Below, piece by piece: positions 41,001 to 46,276 of a stretch of 64,000 nt of DNA (position 1 is its first letter; each line of letters starts with the position of its first letter). A program made the translations under genes and the position numbers. This DNA comes from Oasisia sp. SBJ-2009 (taxonomy: Eukaryota; Annelida; Polychaeta; Sabellida; Siboglinidae), in the NCBI GenBank assembly GCA_964017155.1, contig OZ024862.1, positions 27,270,933 to 27,334,932 of the forward strand, written 5' to 3'. A model generated the notes under the pieces. That model saw nothing but the letters and a program-made list of their open reading frames with translations, was not told the DNA's origin and did not search any database.

Positions 41001-41739
41001 AAATAACGTTGATTGGGGCCTCCACAAAATACTTTTAGTAATTGCTTTGGGTCAATGAATTTTATGTGATATGAATTCATACATAAAAAAGACAATATGG
41101 TGGAGGTTGGTTTTCTAAATGGGCAATGCTGTAACTCAAGCTATGTGCATATTAATTTTTGACATTTAGACTGACTTTTGTTTAACACTCATTGGTACTA
41201 ATGCAACTAAATATCAACAAACCCATTCAGTGCTGTTTTGTATGCACATAACAAGCTATACCATATATTATCTGGTAACACACGGCACGGACACAGCAGT
41301 TGTCATGACTCAAACATGGAGTCACGGCGTGCATTATTTGACAATTACGTCGTAGTTTCGCTTCAAACGATATTTGTGTACATTTCCCTATTTGTCGCTT
41401 TAAACATCACGGTACTGTAGTCTGTATCAGTAACCTTATGCACATCTTACAAGTATAATCGCCAGGCAAACAAAACTCGCAATTTTAACGTCCAGATGTC
41501 ATGAACTGTTGCCGGTCATGTGGCGGAAATACCGGTCAACGACCGTCGTAACACGTTTTCGATTCTACTTCGATCGAACGATTTAAACGAGACGGTTACA
41601 CAGACGAAGACAAACATTTTATATGTATGACTTGAACCCCCTACATATGTATGAAAGGATACTGATATGGACCTCTTGAGTGTTGCTGGGGCTGTACTTG
41701 TACTTGTGACGGATGTTTTCTCTGACCCGGCACATTCAT
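1241..41739 (-). CDS. EIF4G: eIF4G translation initiation scaffold, 5' two-thirds of gene
   Basis: Gene-level entry joining exons 1-13. eIF4G is the cytoplasmic scaffold of the eIF4F complex. It ties cap-bound eIF4E, poly(A)-binding protein and the eIF4A helicase together and, through eIF3, recruits the 40S subunit. The 13 exons are in phase throughout (3045 nt, 1015 residues to the edge). In order: Q/P/Y-rich N-terminus (1-295); PABP motif [20 protein letters not shown] (296-315); disordered linker (320-800) with an (AP)n tract; eIF4E motif YDRNFLL (833-839); poly-Gly (about 909-926); MIF4G start (970). The rest of MIF4G, MA3 and W2 are off the left edge. Whether it is the single invertebrate eIF4G or an EIF4G1/3 paralog cannot be told here. 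Introns are large and TE-rich; a possible alternative first exon lies at 8216-8402. Confidence 0.95.
1724..2284. mobile_element. interspersed repeat family E, uninterrupted copy
   Basis: Bounded by inverted ends built on AATGAGTCRTATGTC (about 1733 on the left; CATATGACTCATTTCG near 2262 on the right). Related copies lie at 34320-34992 (partial) and 36698-39984 (split by an insertion). It shares the motifs GTGTAAAAATCATGGACC and TAAGCCAATCAGGGG with them. No transposase is visible, so the superfamily is not assigned. This copy has a single TTAA near 1792 where the 36.7-kb copy carries a large palindromic insertion. Confidence 0.6.
2564..2782 (-). CDS. EIF4G: eIF4G coding exon 12 (poly-Gly segment)
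   Basis: Acceptor TTGTAG|CCTCTC and donor GAG|GTCTGT; 219 nt, phase 0 at both ends, residues 897-969. It starts [12 protein letters not shown], has a run of about 18 glycines coded by a GGN trinucleotide repeat, then [20 protein letters not shown] and [11 protein letters not shown]. The last part matches the conserved KAWKPS segment just before MIF4G in vertebrate eIF4G1/3. The Gly run is an expansion not seen in the human proteins. Confidence 0.95.
2783..3197. other. eIF4G intron 11
   Basis: Intron between exons 12 and 11. AT-rich; no element recognised. Confidence 0.6.
3198..3293 (-). CDS. EIF4G: eIF4G coding exon 11
   Basis: Acceptor TTTGCAG|CCTTAC and donor AAG|GTAAGT; 96 nt, phase 0, residues 865-896. 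It contains [17 protein letters not shown], matching the conserved GPDFTPSFANLGR segment downstream of the eIF4E-binding site of animal eIF4G. Confidence 0.96.
3294..3862. other. eIF4G intron 10
   Basis: AT-rich intron. The 106-codon open frame at 3391-3711 (+) shows no family resemblance. Nothing else seen. Confidence 0.6.
3863..3996 (-). CDS. EIF4G: eIF4G coding exon 10 (eIF4E-binding motif)
   Basis: Acceptor TGACAG|ATCAAT and donor GCT|GTAAGT; 134 nt, enters at phase 1 and leaves at phase 0, residues 820-864. It reads [20 protein letters not shown] followed by QLQF, then [22 protein letters not shown] (about 833-839) fits the canonical eIF4E-binding consensus YxxxxL-phi and matches human YDREFLL. 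This is the residue set that recruits cap-bound eIF4E. Confidence 0.98.
3997..4435. other. eIF4G intron 9, part
   Basis: AT-rich intron sequence upstream of a tetranucleotide repeat; nothing recognised. Confidence 0.5.
4436..4519. repeat. (ATAC)n microsatellite
   Basis: About 18 uninterrupted CATA/ATAC units followed by a short CA run, within eIF4G intron 9. Open frames across it (Tyr-Ile-His-Thr or Met-Tyr-Val-Cys repeats) are by-products of the repeat. Confidence 0.95.
4747..5275 (-). CDS. EIF4G: eIF4G coding exon 9 (acidic/Ala-Pro linker)
   Basis: Acceptor TTGTAG|CAGGCA and donor GAAG|GTGTGT; 529 nt, enters phase 0 and leaves phase 1, residues 644-819. It begins [16 protein letters not shown]. 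It contains an (Ala-Pro)12-type tract coded by a perfect GCCGGA hexamer repeat (4943-5002 on the plus strand) and a Glu/Lys-rich end finishing [12 protein letters not shown]. The final KYTYK-DQW matches the KYEYKSDQW preceding the eIF4E site in human eIF4G1. The linker itself is not conserved. Confidence 0.93.
5276..6390. other. eIF4G intron 8
   Basis: About 1.1 kb of AT-rich intron; no element, RNA gene or exon recognised. Confidence 0.6.
6391..6500 (-). CDS. EIF4G: eIF4G coding exon 8 (basic LRDLNEKG segment)
   Basis: Acceptor TTTATAG|GCAAAG and donor AAG|GTTGGT; 110 nt, enters phase 1 and leaves phase 0, residues 607-643. It reads [20 protein letters not shown] then GSDMDAF. This matches the [21 protein letters not shown] segment of vertebrate eIF4G1, a basic stretch upstream of the eIF4E site. 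Confidence 0.94.
6622..7551. mobile_element. piggyBac-like element, family C, complete copy
   Basis: 930 bp bounded by TTAA on both sides with inverted termini CCCATTTTATCC (left, 6626) and GGATAAAATGGG (right, ending 7547). It is in inverse orientation to the copy at 21493-22617, with which it shares long internal stretches (for example the AAAGTTATGCCCATTTTAAA area). The CCC-start termini plus TTAA are the piggyBac hallmark. No intact transposase, so it is non-autonomous. Confidence 0.85.
7552..8215. other. eIF4G intron 7, part
   Basis: Unremarkable intronic sequence between a family C element and the candidate alternative exon; nothing recognised. Confidence 0.5.
8216..8402 (-). CDS. candidate alternative first exon of eIF4G
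   Basis: An ATG at 8402 (in-frame stop 18 codons upstream) opens [20 protein letters not shown] followed by a Tyr/Leu/Pro-rich stretch. It runs to a donor ATTG|GTAATG at 8216, where the frame ends at phase 1. The next eIF4G exon (6500) begins at phase 1, so splicing would continue in frame into [13 protein letters not shown]. The product would keep the eIF4E site and MIF4G but lack the Q-rich and PABP-binding N-terminus. The third codon positions look coding-like. An overlapping frame ([20 protein letters not shown]) also ends at a usable phase, so the frame is uncertain. No homology was recognised. Confidence 0.3.
8403..9827. other. eIF4G intron 7, part
   Basis: Intron with somewhat higher GC at 8640-8900, including a short Gln/Pro-like stretch (CAGCTGCAGCAGCCGCAG) on the plus strand that quickly meets stops. 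No exon or element could be supported. Confidence 0.4.
9828..10160. mobile_element. family B element fragment (left end)
   Basis: Starts TTATTTACTGGGTAGACAGCC and follows the left end of the family B copies at 20539 and 58606 for about 320 bp (for example GACTATTTTAAGATGGCAGCC and the GTGTTGCAATCAATTACA region). It is diverged, with no right terminus found. Confidence 0.7.
10275..11118. mobile_element. family C element, diverged copy
   Basis: Begins near TTTAATGCTGAAGCTAGTGC and ends near GGATAAGATGGG. Internal stretches (CATATGGCAAAACATG, TCACCTGACATTTTC) match the copy at 21493-22617. Both termini are mutated, so this is an old insertion. Confidence 0.7.
11119..15284. other. eIF4G intron 7, part
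   Basis: About 4 kb of intron. The only item of note is a 69-codon minus-strand open frame at 12705-12914 whose start ([20 protein letters not shown]) resembles a signal peptide. The rest has no family resemblance, and there is no evidence it is expressed. Otherwise nothing recognised. Confidence 0.4.
15293..15830. mobile_element. hAT-type non-autonomous element with 8-bp TSD
   Basis: 538 bp, flanked by a perfect 8-bp direct duplication CCTTGTAG (15285-15292 and 15831-15838). Termini are CAGACATGGGGTCAAATACA and the inverse TGTATTGACCTCATGTCTG, followed by an imperfect (AAATACTTT/AAAGTATTT) subterminal array. The 8-bp TSD and CAG..CTG ends indicate the hAT superfamily. No transposase. Confidence 0.9.
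16073..17136. mobile_element. family C element, interrupted or diverged copy
   Basis: Starts TTAACCTTTGG and shares with other family C copies the segment ATGACACGCCTTCATTTAAA and, near 16870-17000, the region around ACTTTGATCAACATTTCAGT. It ends near 17136 after GGATAAAATG. The middle (16250-16780) is not shared with the other copies. The boundaries are approximate. Confidence 0.6.
17137..17962. other. eIF4G intron 7, 5' part
   Basis: Intron sequence just downstream (transcript sense) of exon 7; nothing recognised. Confidence 0.5.
17963..18758 (-). CDS. EIF4G: eIF4G coding exon 7 (large Pro/Thr/Glu linker)
   Basis: Acceptor TTGTAG|ACGACG and donor GAAG|GTAAGT; 796 nt, enters phase 0 and leaves phase 1, residues 342-607. 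It begins [20 protein letters not shown] and continues as a long Val/Pro/Thr/Glu-rich disordered segment (for example [15 protein letters not shown]) ending DAENKVKDE. It corresponds in place and composition to the PEST-like linker between the PABP motif and the basic LRDLN segment of eIF4G. It is not alignable in detail. Confidence 0.9.
18759..19471. other. eIF4G intron 6
   Basis: About 0.7 kb of AT-rich intron; nothing recognised. Confidence 0.6.
19472..19806 (-). CDS. EIF4G: eIF4G coding exon 6 (PABP-binding motif)
   Basis: Acceptor in a triple NAG run (TTGCAG|CAGCAGCTG) and donor CCG|GTAAGA; 335 nt, enters phase 1 and leaves phase 0, residues 230-341. It is Gln/Pro-rich ([15 protein letters not shown]), then [20 protein letters not shown] followed by HDITEG. 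This matches the PABP-interacting [20 protein letters not shown] segment of eIF4G1/3. Ile-Asp-Pro-Asn and Asp-Ile-Thr-Glu are retained. Confidence 0.97.
19807..20538. other. eIF4G intron 5, part
   Basis: AT-rich intron; nothing recognised. Confidence 0.5.
20539..21451. mobile_element. family B element (left end to internal TTAA)
   Basis: Left terminus TTAACTCTTTACTGGG at 20539. It is closely similar to 58606-59520, including a minus-strand open segment with an acidic Phe-Glu-Ser-Asp-Ile-Asp-Val stretch (about 21300-21380) resembling the acidic N-terminus of piggyBac-like transposases. The match stops at a TTAA at 21448, and the right end of the family is missing here. Confidence 0.75.
21493..22617. 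mobile_element. piggyBac-like element, family C, complete copy
   Basis: TTAA at 21493-21496 followed by CCCATTTTATCCTGAAGC. The right terminus GGATAAAATGGG is followed by TTAA at 22614-22617. It is 1125 bp and non-coding. The right end carries a second, tandem copy of its last about 36 bp (GTATTCCGGATAAAAAGGG then GTATTCCGGATAAAATGGG). Confidence 0.88.
22618..23825. other. eIF4G intron 5, part
   Basis: Intron of about 1.2 kb. The part at 23270-23620 is more GC- and CpG-rich, but no exon with conserved content was recognised. Confidence 0.4.
24129..24579. repeat. 226-bp tandem duplication
   Basis: Two adjacent near-identical copies (about 24129-24354 and 24355-24579). Each contains GCATGAATAGAAAGCAACTT, GTGTGACGGGTAGAAGGAAT and CATCAGGTATGTCAGTCC. 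The second copy lacks about 11 bp. It lies inside the family A element. Confidence 0.9.
24601..25055 (-). pseudogene. internally deleted piggyBac-like transposase
   Basis: An ATG at 25055 opens [20 protein letters not shown], an acidic Ser/Asp/Glu-rich N-terminus typical of piggyBac-like transposases. It runs about 75 codons to a stop at 24828. Just downstream in other frames are [13 protein letters not shown] and [13 protein letters not shown], which resemble the Cys/His C-terminal end of these proteins. The whole catalytic DDD core is absent. The frames are broken, so no function is expected. Confidence 0.55.
25311..25532. mobile_element. family B right end fused to family A
   Basis: From CGCAAACGAAAAC to the terminus GTAAAGAGTTAA (TTAA at 25529-25532). 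It matches 59520-59703, including CAGCACATGTTTCCGTGACC. The last GGGCGGTTTTGGACGGTCTG block is duplicated within this copy. It sits directly against the truncated family A terminus. Confidence 0.8.
25629..25731 (-). CDS. EIF4G: eIF4G coding exon 5
   Basis: Acceptor TTTTCAG|TACCCG and donor ACTC|GTATGT; 103 nt, enters phase 0 and leaves phase 1, residues 196-230. It reads [20 protein letters not shown] then [13 protein letters not shown]. Tyr/Gln/Pro-rich composition as in the eIF4G N-terminal region; phase agrees with both neighbours. Confidence 0.9.
25882..26350. mobile_element. family C element, partial copy
   Basis: Starts TTAACCCAATTTTATCATGAAG and shares the internal segment CATATGGCAAAACATGCC and the TTCACATAACATTTTTGCCATG area. 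A short open frame from 26142 on the plus strand ([16 protein letters not shown]...) lies inside and may be a transposon remnant. The right end is not identified; the boundary is approximate. Confidence 0.6.
26450..26656 (-). CDS. EIF4G: eIF4G coding exon 4
   Basis: Acceptor GTTTCAG|GGCTAC and donor ATGCAG|GTGAGA; 207 nt, phase 0 at both ends, residues 127-195. It is Gln/Met/Tyr-rich ([20 protein letters not shown] ... [18 protein letters not shown]), typical of the N-terminal region of eIF4G upstream of the PABP site. Confidence 0.92.
26657..26978. other. eIF4G intron 3
   Basis: Short intron; nothing recognised. Confidence 0.7.
26979..27214 (-). CDS. EIF4G: eIF4G coding exon 3
   Basis: Acceptor CATTAG|GCCAAC and donor AATGCT|GTAAGT; 236 nt, enters phase 1 and leaves phase 0, residues 48-126. 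It is Gln/Pro-rich, with [33 protein letters not shown] and [14 protein letters not shown]. Confidence 0.92.
27215..27859. other. eIF4G intron 2, part
   Basis: AT-rich intron sequence; nothing recognised. Confidence 0.5.
27860..28021 (+). CDS. small antisense ORF or candidate first exon, unknown
   Basis: ATG with A at -3 opens [20 protein letters not shown], then [20 protein letters not shown]. It reaches a donor-like CAAAG|GTGTGA at 27982, or a stop at 28021 (53 codons). The codon usage and the Leu/Arg/Glu helix-like content look more coding than the surroundings. It is antisense inside eIF4G intron 2. No family was recognised, and no following plus-strand exon was found. Confidence 0.25.
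   Translation: MPDTTDVLASEQKLLARLRQASGVNVEHLHDGLLHIMEYQRCEKHLVYLHFRQ
28022..28475. other. eIF4G intron 2, 5' part
   Basis: Intron; nothing recognised. Confidence 0.5.
28476..28522 (-). CDS. EIF4G: eIF4G coding exon 2
   Basis: Acceptor AATGTAG|CAACTA and donor AGCAG|GTAAGT; 47 nt, enters phase 2 and leaves phase 1. It reads [15 protein letters not shown], with residues shared across both junctions. It is accepted because both phases agree with exons 1 and 3 and because the content is Pro/Asn/Tyr-rich like its neighbours. Confidence 0.82.
28599..29845 (+). mobile_element. hAT-type element with 8-bp TSD GTCACAAA
   Basis: 1247 bp flanked by the perfect direct repeat GTCACAAA (28591-28598 and 29846-29853). 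The ends are CATAGCTTTATC and the inverse of CAGGGCTTTATGC. GACGGG-rich subterminal repeats lie at both ends. An ATG at 29258 opens [20 protein letters not shown], probably the broken N-terminus of a transposase, with stops within about 45 codons. Assignment to hAT rests on the TSD length and CA..TG ends. Confidence 0.8.
29854..32431. other. eIF4G intron 1, part
   Basis: About 2.6 kb of AT-rich intron. I see no repeat, exon or RNA gene that I can support. Confidence 0.4.
32440..33210. mobile_element. hAT-type element with 8-bp TSD GCTACAAC
   Basis: 771 bp flanked by GCTACAAC (32432-32439 and 33211-33218). Same family as 15293-15830 (ends CAGACATGGGTCAAA and the inverse TTTGACCCCATGCCTG; shared internal AGGATCTTGTGAGGAAGTGT). 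It contains sequence absent from the shorter copy. Non-coding. Confidence 0.9.
33219..33859. other. eIF4G intron 1, part
   Basis: AT-rich; a short TA/CA microsatellite near 33390-33435; otherwise nothing recognised. Confidence 0.4.
33860..34330 (+). mobile_element. two copies of a tRNA-derived SINE
   Basis: The second copy (about 34140-34330) has an A-box-like TGGCTCAATAGCT (34156) and a good B box GGGTTCGAATC (34199-34209), the internal Pol III promoter of a tRNA-like head. A body follows, with AACTTAGGCAAGTTAATTCA and CTCCAGTTTACTCAGCTG. The first copy (about 33860-34010) has the same body (CCTTGGGCAAGTTCGTTCAC, CTCCAGTTCATTTAGCTG) with a degraded head. It is not a functional tRNA: the acceptor stem and anticodon arm are not paired. 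Confidence 0.7.
34320..34992. mobile_element. family E repeat, partial copy
   Basis: Matches 1724-2284 and 36698-39984 (GACCCGATTGACCACGCTTG, AACCCAAACAGGGGCC) and ends in the CGACTCGTTTCATTAGAACACG terminus. The left end is unclear. Confidence 0.6.
34993..35488. other. eIF4G intron 1, part
   Basis: AT-rich; nothing recognised. Confidence 0.4.
35494..36659. mobile_element. TIR element with CTAGGCTAGCGCTG ends
   Basis: Inverted termini CTAGGCTAGCGCTGT (35494) and ACAGCGCTAGCCTAG (ending 36659), flanked by a 5-bp direct repeat ACACC on each side. Subterminal repeats are TTTGGCGAAA at the left and TTTGGCTAAA at the right. 1.17 kb, non-coding; superfamily not assigned. Confidence 0.55.
36698..39984. 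mobile_element. family E repeat split by palindromic insertion
   Basis: The left part (36698-36762) carries ACTAACGAAATGAGTCATATG. The right part resumes at about 39200 with AAGCTTTACAATGGTGTAAA and ends in the inverse terminus near 39984. The uninterrupted copy at 1724-2284 runs straight through the same junction, so the insertion point is a TTAA. Confidence 0.75.
36759..39203. mobile_element. 2.4-kb near-complete palindrome (foldback element), TTAA ends
   Basis: Starts TTAAAGGGAAAACAAAGGCA (36759) and ends in the inverse GCCTTTTTTTTCACTTTAA (39200-39203). Matching inverted segments occur all along: CATTCCTCTAACGAAGAAAA (37352) with CTTCGTTAGAGGAATG (38616); ATCCATAATTGTTTGTGGCG (37639) with CACAACCAATTATGGAT (38320); CGCGCGAATATTTATAAAC with TTTATCAATATTCGCGCG. 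All pairs share a centre near 37.99 kb, so each arm is about 1.2 kb with almost no spacer. No transposase. Confidence 0.85.
39985..41644. other. eIF4G intron 1, 5' part
   Basis: Intron with a (TA)n microsatellite at 40445-40469. A donor-like CTG|GTGAGT near 40736 (minus strand) follows a short Pro/Ser-like stretch, but no frame fits the known exons. Nothing else recognised. Confidence 0.4.
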
Positions 41740-41773
41740 TGCAACGTGAGAGGAAGTAAAGAGTCCTTTTCAT
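41516..41773 (-). promoter_or_regulatory. upstream ORF overlapping the eIF4G start codon
   Basis: An ATG at 41773, 34 nt upstream of the eIF4G start and in another frame, opens an 85-codon frame ([13 protein letters not shown]...) that overlaps the eIF4G initiation codon. The context of this ATG is weak (C at -3). If the mature 5' leader includes this position it would act as an overlapping upstream ORF and reduce initiation. The 5' end and any leader intron are unknown. Confidence 0.35.
41645..41739 (-). CDS. EIF4G: eIF4G coding exon 1 (start codon)
   Basis: ATG at 41739 with G at -3; an in-frame TGA lies 11 codons upstream, so this is the first usable start in frame. It reads [20 protein letters not shown] then SRGPYQYP, Gln/Pro-rich like eIF4G N-termini. 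Two donors give phase 2 and join in frame to exon 2: CATAT|GTAGGG (41645) and ATCA|GTATCC (41663). The first has the better +4/+5 bases. The surroundings are CpG-richer than the rest, as expected near a promoter. Confidence 0.72.
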
Positions 41774-41940
41774 AAGGACTTCTTCCGAAGCTTGTTACCA
41801 AGCTTTATCTCCTATAAATACAGACATATTTATATGACCGAACAGAGTATGTAATATACTTTTGTACTCACAATGTAAATTCGGCTATGAATTGGCATAA
41901 CGCCACGGATGGCAACAGATTTTAAAAACAAATTTTCAAT

Positions 41941-42087
41941 ATGGCTACCTTACTGGAGTCTGCAAGGAGACAGCTTCGGTTAAGTTCGGTCAGAAGCTCG
42001 TGCGTTTCCGTAAGTAGAGTAAAAGTCACAGGAGGTCAACTTAATTTGAGAACGATCGGGTGCTCGATCTACGGCTACGCTAAATGA
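41941..42087 (+). CDS. candidate divergent first exon, unknown
   Basis: About 200 bp upstream of the eIF4G start on the opposite strand. An ATG with A at -3 and G at +4 opens MATLLESARRQLRLSSVRSS, Arg-rich and nearly free of acid residues, like a mitochondrial presequence. It meets a consensus donor TTCC|GTAAGT at 42010 after 23 codons; unspliced, the frame stops at 42087. It lies in the CpG-richer promoter area, so a bidirectional promoter is possible. No second plus-strand exon was found in the next 4 kb. Confidence 0.25.
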   Translation: MATLLESARRQLRLSSVRSSCVSVSRVKVTGGQLNLRTIGCSIYGYAK

Positions 42088-42120
42088 GCTTAGGCTTAGC
42101 TTGGATAAAACAGTTTGAGA

Positions 42121-42592
42121 TTGTATAATAAAATATATATATTTATTTATAATGAAATTATATATATATATATGTACAGATACAGATTGGCTAACAGAAC
42201 GATAGTCGACAGTCGATGCGTAGGCGTGTAATTAAAATAACAAATTCGTAAGCTGCGCAACTGTGACTGTCTGTAGTAGCAGTGTAGCCAGGCGTAGTGC
42301 TAATTGCCAAATAGAATGTAATGTAAAAACAGCTGTATATGTTTAATTAAAATACCTATATTCTAATGTATTTATGGCCGGGTCTGTAATCCATGCAAAC
42401 CAAACGACAAAAAGGTTGAAATAATAATAATAAACAATGCACGAACTGCAAGTGCAACCTACACAAATATTTTATTTGGTTGGTTATTTCAAATGAGGAT
42501 GTCTATTCCTATGTCAGTATGTGTTTCATTTTGTTTATTTTATTTTTCTGCCAAGTTGTACTTTTATAGTTACTTTAATATATATATAATTA

Positions 42593-42646
<54 letters not shown>

Positions 42647-43822
42647 TGGACCAATGTTCGCAATATTAAAGATATTCCACCCTGAACACAAACATCAATT
42701 AAGTTTCAAAGCAAAATTTATTGGCAATAATATGCCGAGGTGAGCAGAGTTAACCGCATACTGCTATGCCAATTCTGGGCAGAGGAGCAGCATTTCTGTT
42801 ATTTAACATGCTTTTACATTAAATTGTTTTTTGCACAATGTTTTTGTTTGTAATTATATTATGAATCAATATCCTTTTTGATATTTACGATCGTCATTGA
42901 TTATAATGCAATAAAAAATATAATAAAATGTGTTGGTAAGTTCATATATAAGGATGTTGATGTAAACAAATTGCATTTCTCAAAATATTCTTCTCAAAAT
43001 GTTTACTAAATATAAAGTTACAATGCCCTTGTTTGAACTTACACCTCTTGTAGTGCAAGCCAAAAAGTTGAGTTCATTTATGTGTACCTGATTAGTCAAT
43101 TAGGTAATTTAATTAGGGGCCATAGTCCGCATCATAATTGTGAGATGCCACGTTCACTATTAGACATTTTCGAGAAGTCAATAATGTAATTTATAATTAT
43201 GTCCTTGAGAAAAGTGACAATGAAACTGTCTTTGCTTCATTAGAAACAAGTACAATTGATTTGAGTTGAAGTTGCAATAGCAATTACTTTGGGGAAATCG
43301 TCTCCACTGTTTCCTGATCTTTTTGTAGGTTTGAGTTGTACGATTACTGCATTTATGTTATGTTTAATACCAGTCAAGGCACATATAATGCACCAACATT
43401 CCTGCACTATTTATATAAGGCTTTCCAATAAAGTGTTTAACACATAAAATGTCTGCACAAATCTTGATGCATAGTTTTAAATATTTGTAATTAGTGACAA
43501 AGCTTTCATTACAGCTTGCTAATTGAATGAACAAGGTGAATCACGGAGAAGCATGTTACGTTCCATGCACAATGTATGGCTGGCCTTGAGAACAACATGC
43601 TGTAACATCTCTAAAATAATATCAATTGTTACAATAAACACAGTATAATAATAATAATGTTGCAATCTATACAACTGTTGCAGTTTTCTGTGTCTATGCT
43701 TTGTTCTGGTAAGCATTATGTTCCTGATCCTTTGTTTTGTGATATGATAACATTTATAATATTAAACAAGTACCATTTGAAGATACTATACTTCAGATTC
43801 CCAGCTCAACCAATCATATATT
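42121..43822. other. intergenic AT-rich region
   Basis: Very AT-rich, with (TA)n runs at 42131-42173 and about 42580-42641. No exon or element recognised. Confidence 0.5.
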
Positions 43823-45097
43823 GGCAGACATCTCCACAAGTCAGGGGTGGCATTTGACTACACTAGTACCCCTGGCAGACATCTCCACAAGTCAGGGGTG
43901 GCATTTGACTACACTAGTACCCCTGGCAGACATCTCCACAAGTCAGGGGTGGCATTTGACTACACTAGTACCCCTGGCAGACATCTCCATAAGTCAGGGG
44001 TGGCATTTGACTACACTAGTACCCCTGGCAGACATCTCCACAAGTCAATGGTGGCATTTGACTACACTAGTACACCTGGCAGACATCTCCACAAGTCAGG
44101 GGTGGCATTTGACTACACAAGTACCCCTGGCAGACATCTCCACAAGTCAGGGGTGGCATTTGACTACACGAGTACCCCTGGCAGACATCTCCACAAGTCA
44201 AGGGTGGCATTTGACTACACTAGTACCCCTGGCAGACATCTCCACAAGTCAGGGGTGGCATTTGACTACACTAGTACCCCTGGCAGACATCTCCACAAGT
44301 CAGGGGTGGCATTTGACTACACTAGTACCCCTGGCAGACATCTCCACAAGTCAGGGGTGGCATTTGACTACACTAGTACCCCTGGCAGACATCTCCACAA
44401 GTCAGGGGTGGCATTTGACTACACTAGTACCCCTGGCAGACATCTCCACAAGTCAGGGGTGGCATTTGACTACACTAGTACCCCTGGCAGACATCTCCAC
44501 AAGTCAGGGGTGGCATTTGACTACACTAGTACCCCTGGCAGACATCTCCACAAGTCAGGGGTGGCATTTGACTACACTAGTACCCCTGGCAGACATCTCC
44601 ACAAGTCAGGGGTGGCATTTGACTACACTAGTACCCCTGGCAGACATCTCCACAAGTCAGGGGTGGCATTTGACTACACTAGTACCCCTGGCAGACATCT
44701 CCACAAGTCAGGGGTGGCATTTGACTACACTAGTACCCCTGGCAGACATCTCCACAAGTCAGGGGTGGCATTTGACTACACTAGTACCCCTGGCAGACAT
44801 CTCCACAAGTCAGGGGTGGCATTTGACTACACTAGTACCCCTGGCAGACATCTCCACAAGTCAGGGGTGGCATTTGACTACACTAGTACCCCTGGCAGAC
44901 ATCTCCACAAGTCAGGGGTGGCATTTGACTACACTAGTACCCCTGGCAGACATCTCCACAAGTCAGGGGTGGCATTTGACTACACTAGTACCCCTGGCAG
45001 ACATCTCCACAAGTCAGGGGTGGCATTTGACTACACTAGTACCCCTGGCAGACATCTCCACAAGTCAGGGGTGGCATTTGACTACACTAGTACCCCT
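43823..45097 (+). repeat. 51-bp x 25 minisatellite
   Basis: Twenty-five head-to-tail units, each exactly 51 bp (GGCAGACATCTCCACAAGTC ... ACACTAGTACCCCT), with only scattered single-base variants concentrated in the first eight units. A partial unit follows at 45098. Because 51 is divisible by 3, two plus-strand frames stay open throughout (17-residue repeats GRHLHKSGVAFDYTSTP and ADISTSQGWHLTTLVPL). The minus strand has stops in every unit. It lies between the two genes. Confidence 0.97.
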
Positions 45098-45109
45098 GGC
45101 AGGCATCTT

Positions 45110-45440
45110 CCACTTCCGCCTGTCTACAGGCATTGGCTGTATGGTGCCCCAGCTGTGGTTAATTTCTTTCAGCTAAGCCTCCACTGTCCTTTCCTACGTT
45201 GTCTTTCACCATCCATGTTTCAACTTCCTTTATGGCGTCCACCAGTTTGTGAAACAGGGTTTACATCGATGTAAGGGACATGTCCATTGGTGGGTGTAGC
45301 TTCTTGTTGACATTGGGCAAACAACCCCTGGTTGGATATGGTTCTTGGCCAGAAGATTTGTTGGGCAAGTAGTGTGAAAGGTTGGACAGTCTGGATAGGT
45401 CTTATAACTATGGTAACCAGCGAATCTTAGAACACTTGAC
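45110..45440 (-). pseudogene. possible degraded retroelement fragment
   Basis: On the minus strand, broken open segments include QTVQPFTLLAQQIFWPRTIS and, shifted, DAIKEVETWMVKDNVGKDSG. The second faintly recalls the WM-x-x-N-x-L-x-x-N region of LINE reverse transcriptases. Stops and frameshifts interrupt. The call is weak. Confidence 0.2.
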
Positions 45441-46276
45441 AGGGGTATTTTGTGGGAAATCACATGGAGAACTAAATTTATATGTCCAATTTTCTTATTT
45501 ATACTAATGTAGTACATACTAATTGTATTATCAATTTGCAAAATGATGCTATATTGTATTTAGTTAAGTTTTTAAAATAAACTAAATTTTCCACCATTAA
45601 TTTAGATTTAACAAATTCTTATAGATCACATTTTATAAAATAATTTTTTTTCCATCTGAATACCATTTTGCATAGAATGATACATGTACTGTTTTTTTAA
45701 TTATTAACAAGAAAATTGGTCAAATATGAATTAAGTCCACATGTTGATGATACTATACTATACTCACATCAAACTTTAAGTAATAATACCTAAGTAGGTA
45801 GACAGTACGCTACGCTACACACAGTTACTGAATGAATCCACAAAGCAACAACACAAATGACAAATTACGAAATGACACGCAGATCCTTTTTACTGTTATG
45901 TACAACTGTAACACTACACTTTGCCTCCCACTCTTTTTGATAGATTCATTACACATTTCTGACTAATAAATACGCCAACAAATGGTGTGCCGGGAAACAT
46001 CATGTTTGGTCGGCAGAATGGCTCTCTGTGAAGACCGTCCTGTGAAAGTATAGTCACTATGTATGATAAAACCATAAATATATATGCCAATGTGATACAC
46101 AGTAGCAATTACAATTGGTCTGATCGTATGTACACAAGCATCAATCTCATAAGAAAACAGTATATCTCCGGTGCATGTAAAATAAACTTAGGCCTGTCAA
46201 AAAAAAACTGTCCAGTCGATCTACTCTTGCTGCATGGCTGGTTACACGGCGACTGTCTTGACCACAGTAGACCACT
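45441..46276. other. USP48 3' flank / probable 3' UTR
   Basis: Downstream of the USP48 stop. No clear polyadenylation signal could be singled out among the many AT-rich sites; nothing else recognised. Confidence 0.4.

Noticed and set aside
43821..45274. Two 451- and 475-codon plus-strand ORFs
   Set aside because: They are the two open frames of a 51-bp tandem repeat with no codon-level selection visible; annotated as a minisatellite.
45230..45541. 103-codon Cys-containing ORF as a gene
   Set aside because: Alternative frames over the same DNA look like a broken mobile-element fragment; no splice or start context.
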